In this document: positions 1-5,665 of the stretch, piece after piece | Layout of the letters: the number at the start of each line of letters is the position of its first letter | Position numbering within the stretch: the stretch's first letter is position 1 | Assembly (NCBI GenBank): GCA_903854175.1 | Contig: CAINVQ010000161.1 | Location: forward strand, 1-8,549 | From: an uncultured Actinomycetes bacterium | Lineage (GTDB): Bacteria > Actinomycetota > Acidimicrobiia > Acidimicrobiales > RAAP-2 | Direction of reading: 5' to 3' | Length of the DNA: 8,549 nucleotides | Made by a program: the position numbers and the translations under genes | The notes under the pieces: model-generated | The model's input: the letters and a program-made list of their open reading frames with translations, nothing else | What the model was told of the DNA's origin: nothing | The model's database searches: none

Positions 1-71
1 CAATTCTGACACACGGAACGAAAAACCTCAAGAGGCAACTTTTTGTCACTGGGGGCAGGTAGCCTCGCCTC
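1..71. other. Short non-coding leader before xseA
   Basis: The only intergenic stretch longer than about 15 nt. It contains a TTGTCA (43-48) that resembles a -35 box, but no matching -10 box lies at the right distance before the xseA start, so I do not call a promoter. GGGGGCAGGT at 51-60 may serve ribosome binding. The gene upstream of xseA is outside the window. Confidence 0.35.
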
Positions 72-1343
72 GTGGTTCCTGACGATATTTCAACCGATAC
101 CCATATCCATGAGGTGGGCGAGTTCTATGAACTTTTGACCGCCCAGCTGGAATCGGCCTACGGAAAAAGAAACCCTCAATGGGTGAGGGGCGAGATCGCG
201 AAGGTCTACGAAAAAGGACATATCTACATTGACCTCGTCGACGCTGGATCATCGGCGTCTGATGCGAGGCGGCCAATGCTTGGCACACACTGCTGGCAGG
301 GCCCATGGGCTTCGCTAAAGCGCAAACTTACTGAAGAGGGCATCACTCTTAAACCAGGAATGGTTGTGAACTTTCTTGGTTACGTTGACGTCTATGCGCC
401 GCAAGGAAAGATCGGCTTCACCATCATGCAAGTTGATGTTGAAGGGCTACTTGGCGATGCGGCAAAGAAGCGTGCCGAGTTAATTGCAAAACTTCACGCC
501 GAAGGAATTGTTGAAGCGAATAAGAAAACTACGTTGAGTCCTGTTCCACTTCACGTTGGCCTTGTCGCAAGTCCAGGCACTGAGGGCTACAGCGACTTCA
601 CGGGTCAGTTGCTTAATTCTGGATACGGATTTGAGATCACACTTGTAAAGACCGCTGTCCAAGGTGACAGCGCGCCACCACAAATTGTTAGCGCTATTCA
701 GTCCCTTGACGCACACGGCGTTGACATCATCTGTCTCGTTAGAGGTGGAGGATCGAAGGGTGACCTTTCTTGTTTTGATGATGAACGTATTGCTCGAGCA
801 ATCGCCGCGAGCTCAACGCCAGTCTTTACCGGAATTGGTCACACCGGTGATGAGTCAATTGCGGACATCGTGGCTCACACCAGAGCAATCACTCCGACCA
901 AACTTGGTGAAGAGATTGCAGCGCTGGTTAGTGACTGGCATCAACGTCGAGTGATTGTTCCAGCTCAGCGCATTATGGACGGAACAACCGATGTGCTGGA
1001 AGAAGCAACTCAGTTTCTCGCAGAACGTCGTCGAACAATGATCTTTGCTGTGAGAGACAGACTCCGCGGCGAACAACGTCACTTAGGCACTGTTCGCCAG
1101 CAGCTTCTCATGCAGAGTCGACACATACTTACTAGCTCGCAACAACTTATTTCCAGCACCAAGCAACTGCTCAGCGCCTACGACCCTAAAAAGCGCATGG
1201 CCCAGGGCTGGTCGGTAACGACAAACGCCAGCGGACGAGTGGTCAAGTCATTAAGTGATGTTGCAGTGGGCGAAAATGTACGAGTTCTCGTTAGCGATGG
1301 ATCATTTGATACAACAGTAAATAAGAAAGATGGAACCTCATGA
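72..1343 (+). CDS. xseA: Exodeoxyribonuclease VII large subunit XseA
   Basis: Large, catalytic subunit of exodeoxyribonuclease VII, a cytoplasmic nuclease that, with several XseB subunits, degrades single-stranded DNA to oligonucleotides in repair. The 423-aa protein has the expected layout: an N-terminal OB-fold (about residues 12-125, with WVRGEIAKV at 37-45), the nuclease core (about 130-290), a helical region rich in Gln/Arg (about 290-370), and a C-terminal tail with KKRMAQGWSV near 373-382. The core shows RGGGSKGDL at 224-232, FDDERIARAI at 235-244, and GHTGD at 256-260, where E. coli-type enzymes have GHExD. Length is slightly below the E. coli protein. The start is GTG: an in-frame TAG at 60-62 leaves no earlier choice, and a G-rich GGGGGCAGGT at 51-60 could be a rather distant ribosome binding site. 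Its stop overlaps the xseB start by 4 nt. The family call is very secure. Confidence 0.95.
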   Translation: MVPDDISTDTHIHEVGEFYELLTAQLESAYGKRNPQWVRGEIAKVYEKGHIYIDLVDAGSSASDARRPMLGTHCWQGPWASLKRKLTEEGITLKPGMVVNFLGYVDVYAPQGKIGFTIMQVDVEGLLGDAAKKRAELIAKLHAEGIVEANKKTTLSPVPLHVGLVASPGTEGYSDFTGQLLNSGYGFEITLVKTAVQGDSAPPQIVSAIQSLDAHGVDIICLVRGGGSKGDLSCFDDERIARAIAASSTPVFTGIGHTGDESIADIVAHTRAITPTKLGEEIAALVSDWHQRRVIVPAQRIMDGTTDVLEEATQFLAERRRTMIFAVRDRLRGEQRHLGTVRQQLLMQSRHILTSSQQLISSTKQLLSAYDPKKRMAQGWSVTTNASGRVVKSLSDVAVGENVRVLVSDGSFDTTVNKKDGTS

Positions 1344-1552
1344 GTAACAACATGGACTGGAATGAAGCAGCAACAGAGCTAAATGCGATTGTTGCGTCCT
1401 TTGACGAAGGAGAAGTGTCAGTTGATGACCTTTTCGTGAAGCTCGAGCGCGCTACGGCAATCATTGAATCTCTGGAGGCTCGACTCGACGCCACTAAAGC
1501 CAAGGTAGAAGAGCTCGCACCTCGAATTGCTCAGGTAGCTAACGAAGAATGA
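1340..1552 (+). CDS. xseB: Exodeoxyribonuclease VII small subunit XseB
   Basis: Small subunit of exodeoxyribonuclease VII, which binds the helical part of XseA and is needed for activity. The 70-aa product has the usual XseB size and pattern: an N-terminal helix (DWNEAATELNAIVASFDEGE, about 6-25), the turn VSVDDLFVKLERA, and a second long acidic helix ending in LDATKAKVEELAPR (about 49-62), together making the antiparallel two-helix coiled coil typical of the family. It starts within the stop of xseA (ATGA, 1340-1343) and its own TGA overlaps the start of the next gene (ATGA, 1549-1552), so it is probably translated by coupling. The xseA-xseB order is the standard arrangement, and the short length with an acidic, Ala/Glu-rich composition is normal for XseB. 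Confidence 0.92.
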   Translation: MSNNMDWNEAATELNAIVASFDEGEVSVDDLFVKLERATAIIESLEARLDATKAKVEELAPRIAQVANEE

Positions 1553-2262
1553 CCGATTCGTTTTATTTTCGCCAACTACTCGCTGGCCGTGACTTTGCAG
1601 TTGGTAACGATATTGCTCGCCAGATGCTCAATTTCGCTTACGCAATTGGCGACCGTGAAACAGGTGAAGCAATTCTTGTTGATCCTTCGTACCACCCAAC
1701 GGAACTTGTTGAAATCGTGGAAGCAGATGGGCTCAAAGTTGTTGGTGTGATTGCGACTCATTTTCACGCTGACCACATTGGCGGGGACCTAATGGGATAC
1801 GAAATCCCAGGCATCGCAGAACTACTTCAATTTAGAAATGTTCCTATTCACGTTCAAGAAACTGAAGTTGCGTGGGTCACCAAGGGGACAGGTGTTGCAG
1901 AGGTGAACTTGGTGCAGCACCAGAGCCACGACATCTTGAAAGTCGGAAGCTTTGAGATTGAATTCATCCACACCCCGGGCCACACTCCGGGTAGCCAGTG
2001 CATGCTCGTAAACAATTGCCTCATAAGTGGCGACACTCTCTTCGTAGATGGATGTGGCCGTACGGACTTCCCTTATTCGCAGCCCGAAGAAATGTACATT
2101 TCGCTCAATGAGCGACTCGCCGTCATTAAAGATGAAGTGGTGCTCTATCCCGGTCACCTCTACTCCGCAGAACGTCACGCCCCAATGGGCGAAGTACGCA
2201 AAAACAACTTCGTCCTGGCTCCTGTTTCAAAAGAACAGTGGCTTTCAATGTTCGCACGATGA
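1549..2262 (+). CDS. Metallo-beta-lactamase-fold hydrolase, persulfide dioxygenase/glyoxalase II type
   Basis: Soluble 237-aa metal-dependent enzyme of the metallo-beta-lactamase fold. Metal ligands are visible: THFHADHIGGD (His71, His73, Asp75, His76), HTPGHTPGS (His145), SGDTLF (Asp162) and YPGHLY (His203). The segment GCGRTDF at 168-174 matches the signature of ETHE1-type persulfide dioxygenases, including the conserved Arg (here Arg171). These enzymes use one iron, held by the equivalents of His71, His145 and Asp162, to oxidise glutathione or other low-molecular-weight persulfide to sulfite. An insert after the HxHxDH motif (about 81-95, GYEIPGIAELLQF) resembles an actinobacterial branch whose substrate is, to my knowledge, not settled. 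Hydroxyacylglutathione hydrolase or another thioester hydrolase is the alternative. The start lies in the ATGA overlap with xseB, and the stop overlaps the next gene in the same way. No rhodanese domain is fused. Fold is certain; exact reaction is inferred. Confidence 0.9.
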   Translation: MTDSFYFRQLLAGRDFAVGNDIARQMLNFAYAIGDRETGEAILVDPSYHPTELVEIVEADGLKVVGVIATHFHADHIGGDLMGYEIPGIAELLQFRNVPIHVQETEVAWVTKGTGVAEVNLVQHQSHDILKVGSFEIEFIHTPGHTPGSQCMLVNNCLISGDTLFVDGCGRTDFPYSQPEEMYISLNERLAVIKDEVVLYPGHLYSAERHAPMGEVRKNNFVLAPVSKEQWLSMFAR

Positions 2263-3452
2263 CACTTTCTGCATCTGATCATGTAGTTGTAGTCGGCGCC
2301 GGGCTTAGCGGATGGCGATTCATTGAATCACTACGCCGAGATGGGTACACGGGCAAGGTAACGCTTATTGGTGATGAGCCCTACGCGCCGTACGACCGCC
2401 CACCACTTTCAAAACAAATTCTCTCTGGCAAATGGGAACTCGATAAAACAGTTCTGGCTAGTGCTGAGGCGCTCGAAGCAGCAGATATCACCACGGTATT
2501 CGGTGTTGCTGGCAAATCCCTTGACGCAGAGAGCAATTCCATCACACTCGAAAATGACGAAATCATAAGTGGCACTCACATAGTCATCGCAACGGGTACT
2601 CGGGCACGACGAATTTCTTTTACAGATGAATCACTCGTTCACACCATTAGAAGTCGACAAGATATCGAAGGCCTAAACGCTCATCTTGGAACGCTGCCTG
2701 ATGGCGCAAAGGTTGCTGTTATTGGTGGAGGCTTCATTGGTGCAGAAGCCGCGACTGCACTCAAGGCACGCGGCTTTATCCCAGTAGTTCTCGAAGCTCT
2801 AGAGCGCCCGCTTATTAGTGCTCTTGGCCCTGAAGCGTCACAGTGGCTACTGCCACTTGCAGCGAATGCTGAAATAGAACTTCGTACTAATCAACAAATC
2901 AGTGACATAAAAAATGGCTCAATAGAGTTTGCTGATGGATCTTTCCTTGAAGTTGCTGCGATCATTCTCGGAGTTGGGGCAGTAGTAAACACCGAATGGT
3001 TGGAGTCGTCTGGATTGCCACTTGATGGTGGGGTAGTAGTTAATGAACACCTACTCGCCACGCCAACCATCGGAGCCATTGGAGATGTTGCCAAATTTCC
3101 TTTTGAAGGCGCACTGACACGAATTGAACACTGGCAGGTGGCTACCGATCATGCAGCGGCGCTATCTAGCTACTGGGCCAAGGGCGAAGTGGCTCCTGAC
3201 ATGGTTCCTTACTTCTGGTCTGATCAGTACGGCAAAAAAATTCAGATGCTTGGCCACCCGCGCCCGAGTGACGATGTGGTTCGAGTCGCTGGAAGTGATG
3301 AAGAAGGAAAATGGTTAGCGCTGTACTCGCGTGACGGCGTAGTGACAGGAATACTTTCTCTCAGCCAGCCAAGATGGCTAATGGTTTCTAAAGTGCTTCT
3401 CGATGAGAAAACTACGCTCACTCGTGCAATGGAGTTGCACCCCTGGGAATAA
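2259..3452 (+). CDS. FAD-dependent ferredoxin reductase (BphA4/rhodocoxin reductase type)
   Basis: Flavoprotein that passes electrons from NAD(P)H to a small iron-sulfur protein. In the 397-aa product, residues 8-18 (HVVVVGAGLSG) bind FAD, PYDRPPLSK at 44-52 and ATGTRARR at 111-118 are family signatures, VAVIGGGFIGAEAA at 152-165 is the NAD(P)H Rossmann motif, AIGDVA at 273-278 closes the FAD site, and IEHWQVATDHA (289-299) with PYFWSDQYGKKIQMLGHP (317-334) marks the C-terminal reductase domain. An acidic residue after the second beta strand (Glu179 in VVLEA) suggests NADH rather than NADPH. I place the start at the ATG at 2259, which forms ATGA with the preceding stop, exactly like the two upstream junctions. 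A GTG at 2238 in the same frame would add seven residues but lies deeper in the previous gene. No ferredoxin, P450 or dioxygenase gene is in the window, so the electron acceptor is unknown; a link to persulfide chemistry via the neighbour is only a guess. Confidence 0.92.
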   Translation: MTLSASDHVVVVGAGLSGWRFIESLRRDGYTGKVTLIGDEPYAPYDRPPLSKQILSGKWELDKTVLASAEALEAADITTVFGVAGKSLDAESNSITLENDEIISGTHIVIATGTRARRISFTDESLVHTIRSRQDIEGLNAHLGTLPDGAKVAVIGGGFIGAEAATALKARGFIPVVLEALERPLISALGPEASQWLLPLAANAEIELRTNQQISDIKNGSIEFADGSFLEVAAIILGVGAVVNTEWLESSGLPLDGGVVVNEHLLATPTIGAIGDVAKFPFEGALTRIEHWQVATDHAAALSSYWAKGEVAPDMVPYFWSDQYGKKIQMLGHPRPSDDVVRVAGSDEEGKWLALYSRDGVVTGILSLSQPRWLMVSKVLLDEKTTLTRAMELHPWE

Positions 3453-4202
3453 TTAGTTGTTTATGAAATAAACAACGTTTACCTGGACACTCACTGTTTG
3501 AGTTCCAGACTGAATTGGCACGCCAAGCTTCATTGAAGAAGACGCGACACCGTCGTACATAATCGGGGTAGGAGTATTTTGCGACTCATTGTCAGTAAGG
3601 TTCTTAATCCTTCCAACATGGAACTTTCCAGTTTCGCCGAGACTCGTGGCGATGCTCTTTGCATTTTCGAGCGCTTGTGCTCGAGCCAACTTGAGTGCAT
3701 CACCATTGTGAGAGAGCGAGAACGAAATGCCACTTAGCTGCGCGCCAGTTCCTCCAGCTTGAACAGCATTATCAATGATTGTGCCGATTTTTGATGTGTT
3801 GGGCATTGAAACGCTCACTGTGTCAGTTGCACTGTACCCAGTAATGACGCCAGCGTTGTTAGTTGTTGGGTTAACGCTGAGATTTGAAGTTTGAATGTAC
3901 TTCTTTGCAACGCCACTATTTGTGAGAGCAGTCTGCAACAGAGCCATACGTGCATTATTCGCACTGAGTGCGCCACCAGGGGTAGACGCAGTTGTATTAA
4001 CGCCAACTTGGAAAGCAACGGTATCTGGCGTTGCACTAACGGTGGCACTGCCTACAACTGAAACAGTTCCTCGAGCAGAGTGGTGAGAAATCATTACTGC
4101 GCCACCAACGAGCAAGATCAAGATAATGAGAAGTACCCACCAGCGCGAACTAACTCGACGCAGTGTGTTCATTGATGATGGAATTGGTTGGTCAATGCTC
4201 AT
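3453..4202 (-). CDS. SIMPL (DUF541) domain protein with N-terminal membrane anchor
   Basis: A 249-aa protein of the SIMPL/DUF541 family, whose members are usually secreted or membrane-anchored and have poorly defined roles, often linked to the cell envelope or stress. A basic stretch (LRRVSSR, 14-20) followed by a hydrophobic segment (about 21-39, WWVLLIILILLVGG) makes an uncleaved signal anchor, with the rest outside the cytoplasm. The SIMPL domain runs from about 45 to 249: VSVVGSATVSATPDTVAF near 47-64, KKYIQTSNLSVNP at 100-112, TGYSATDTVSVSM at 121-133, and DALKLARAQALENAKSIA at 168-185. It is the last gene of the minus-strand operon, 14 nt after the kinase stop, with its own good ribosome binding site. 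A second Met at residue 11 is a less likely start. The final codons form part of a hairpin, and the stop abuts the stop of the convergent reductase gene. Nothing in the sequence explains a link to the polyol genes upstream. Confidence 0.9.
   Translation of the reverse strand: MSIDQPIPSSMNTLRRVSSRWWVLLIILILLVGGAVMISHHSARGTVSVVGSATVSATPDTVAFQVGVNTTASTPGGALSANNARMALLQTALTNSGVAKKYIQTSNLSVNPTTNNAGVITGYSATDTVSVSMPNTSKIGTIIDNAVQAGGTGAQLSGISFSLSHNGDALKLARAQALENAKSIATSLGETGKFHVGRIKNLTDNESQNTPTPIMYDGVASSSMKLGVPIQSGTQTVSVQVNVVYFINN
3456..3476. terminator. Perfect 8-bp hairpin at the convergent gene ends, possible bidirectional terminator
   Basis: GTTGTTTA at 3456-3463 pairs exactly with TAAACAAC at 3469-3476 around the 5-nt loop TGAAA. 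It begins 3 nt after the ferredoxin reductase stop and lies inside the last codons of the SIMPL gene, so it could stop transcription arriving from both sides. The stem is A/T-rich (3 G/C pairs of 8), and the tracts after it are poor: GTTTACC on the plus strand, and AT-rich TAATTATT without a clean U run on the minus strand. Position and symmetry favour a terminator or 3'-end RNA structure; stem strength argues against an efficient one. The inverted symmetry is seen; the role is inferred. Confidence 0.4.
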
Positions 4203-4206
4203 ATAT

Positions 4207-4212
4207 TTCCTT
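4207..4212 (-). promoter_or_regulatory. Ribosome binding site of the SIMPL gene
   Basis: AAGGAA on the minus strand, 4 nt before the ATG at 4202-4200, in the 14-nt gap after the kinase stop. It favours the first Met over the second in-frame Met at residue 11 as the translation start. Confidence 0.55.
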
Positions 4213-4216
4213 AAAA

Positions 4217-5665
4217 CTAGAACTGTACAGAACTTAGTTCAGGAATAGTCTTTTCAGTACGCGCAACGACCATTGCCCACTGTTTACGAAGAGTTTCTCT
4301 TTCTTCATTTGAAATTTGAGGTGTGAATTCTTTAGCTGGATTCCATAAATTTTCAACTTGATCAAGAGTTAGGTGCCCAGCAGCAACAAGTGCCATTAGT
4401 CCCGCACCACGTGTCGTGGCTTCTCTTTCAGTTGAGACACTTACGCGAAGTCCAGTGAAGTTACTGAAGCTCTGCAAGAAGAATTCATTCGCCGTGATGC
4501 CGCCATCGACTCGAATCTCATCGTGCTTTGTTCCAGACTGTGCTTCACTTGCTTGCACTAGGTCAGCTCCGCGCTGTGCAATGCCTTCAAGTACGGCTCG
4601 AACCATGTGGGCCTTAGTGGTCCCACGTGTAAGGCCAAAGAACCCTCCACGGGCACCGAAGTCCCAGTAGGGGGTCCCAAGTCCAGCGAGCGCTGGAACA
4701 AATGAAACGCCGTCTGAAGAAGGAACTGAGGTGGCGAGCGCTTCGAGTTCGTCGAAGTCATTAATGAGTCCGAGCTCGTTCTTTATCCACTCGAGGCAGG
4801 ACCCGGCTGAAAGAACAATCCCTTCGATACCCCAAGTCATTTCTCCACCTTGGCTGCGAGCAACGATTGGAAAGCACCCAGATGTGAATCGGCTGAGGTT
4901 CTCTGGCCCCTTTGAGCCATCAATCATGTTGAGCATGGCACCAGTACCAAATGTGATCTTGGTTCCTTTGGTGATGCAGCTTTGTCCGAATAATGATGCT
5001 GACTGGTCACCAACTAGTGCGGTAATAGGAATATTGCCGAGTGCGCTAGCAATTCCGTGTGCACCCATGGTGTCAACGATGCTCGGCATCATGTCGTTAT
5101 CGATTTTCAGAGAATCAAGAACATGTTGGTCCCAGCTATTTATGTCTAGCGAAACGAATCCGTTTACCGCTGCGTTTGAGCGGTCAGTTATGTGAAGTGT
5201 TCCGCCGCTAATGACGTAGGCAATCCACGTCTCGATAGTTGCGAAGCGAAGTTCTTTTGACGCACGTCCCGAGTGCTCAACTAACCATTTTGCTTTTGTT
5301 GCTGACTGGTTTGGTGCGAGGCGAATATTGTCACCTTGCAAGATAAGACAGTCAATAACTGTTCGAAGGTCTTGCCAGCCAAGTGCTGGGCCAACAGGTT
5401 CACCTGTTGCTGCATCAAAAACAATTGTTGTAGCGCGTTGGTTAGTAATGCCAACAACATCGCAGGAGCCACCGTCTTTAAGAGTTTTTGCTGAGAGCTC
5501 TAAAACAAGTCGCTTGATTTCATTTGCGTCAAGCTCAACTTCACCAGGCTGTGGGGAGGTGACGGTGAGTTTTTGTTGATGGATATGAGAAACGTTTCCC
5601 TGGTCGTCAACAACTGCAGTTCGAATCGAAGTCGTTCCAACATCAATAGCGAGGGCTTTTACCAA
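4217..5665 (-). CDS. FGGY-family carbohydrate kinase, glycerol kinase (GlpK)-like
   Basis: ATP-dependent kinase of the FGGY family, nearest by eye to glycerol kinase, which makes sn-glycerol 3-phosphate. The 482-aa product has the N-terminal phosphate loop (AIDVGTTSIR, 6-15), TNQRATTIVF at 74-83, GWQDLRT at 96-102, the first FGGY signature region with TKAKWLVEH at 123-131, GDQSASLFGQ at 219-228 with the catalytic-base Asp220, FGTGAM at 239-244, and the second FGGY signature GGFFGLTRG...HMVRAVLE (340-360). The C-terminal nucleotide half includes VDGGITANEFFLQ (386-398). Several glycerol-contacting positions of E. coli GlpK differ here (Glu84 is Ala78, Tyr135 is Asn119, Phe270 is Met244), while Arg77, Trp97, Asp220 and Gln221 are kept, so another small polyol or dihydroxyacetone is possible. 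The start is TTG at 5665, overlapping the upstream gene by 7 nt and preceded by GGAG with 7-nt spacing. Kinase identity is secure; glycerol as substrate is doubtful. Confidence 0.87.
   Translation of the reverse strand: MVKALAIDVGTTSIRTAVVDDQGNVSHIHQQKLTVTSPQPGEVELDANEIKRLVLELSAKTLKDGGSCDVVGITNQRATTIVFDAATGEPVGPALGWQDLRTVIDCLILQGDNIRLAPNQSATKAKWLVEHSGRASKELRFATIETWIAYVISGGTLHITDRSNAAVNGFVSLDINSWDQHVLDSLKIDNDMMPSIVDTMGAHGIASALGNIPITALVGDQSASLFGQSCITKGTKITFGTGAMLNMIDGSKGPENLSRFTSGCFPIVARSQGGEMTWGIEGIVLSAGSCLEWIKNELGLINDFDELEALATSVPSSDGVSFVPALAGLGTPYWDFGARGGFFGLTRGTTKAHMVRAVLEGIAQRGADLVQASEAQSGTKHDEIRVDGGITANEFFLQSFSNFTGLRVSVSTEREATTRGAGLMALVAAGHLTLDQVENLWNPAKEFTPQISNEERETLRKQWAMVVARTEKTIPELSSVQF

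Noticed and set aside
43..71. Possible promoter before xseA based on TTGTCA at 43-48
   Set aside because: The region 15-19 nt downstream is C/G-rich and offers no -10 hexamer, and transcription would begin at or past the start codon.
1822..2178. Minus-strand open frame of 118 codons opposite the MBL hydrolase
   Set aside because: It is complementary to the metal-binding motif region of a certain gene; the product shows no domain.
2238..2258. Longer reductase reading from GTG at 2238
   Set aside because: It would add seven residues before the FAD-binding strand and lengthen the overlap; the ATG at 2259 gives the same ATGA junction as the two preceding genes.
4731..5195. Plus-strand open frame of 154 codons opposite the kinase gene
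   Set aside because: It is a mirror of the well-supported FGGY kinase, has a low-complexity Ser/Pro-rich product with no recognisable domain, and no ribosome binding context.
5392..5409. Palindrome CAACAGGTTCACCTGTTG (8-bp arms, 2-nt centre) that could be an operator
   Set aside because: It lies inside the kinase gene where it codes for the ordinary TGEPVG segment typical of GlpK proteins; no promoter or second copy is seen, so chance is the simpler explanation.
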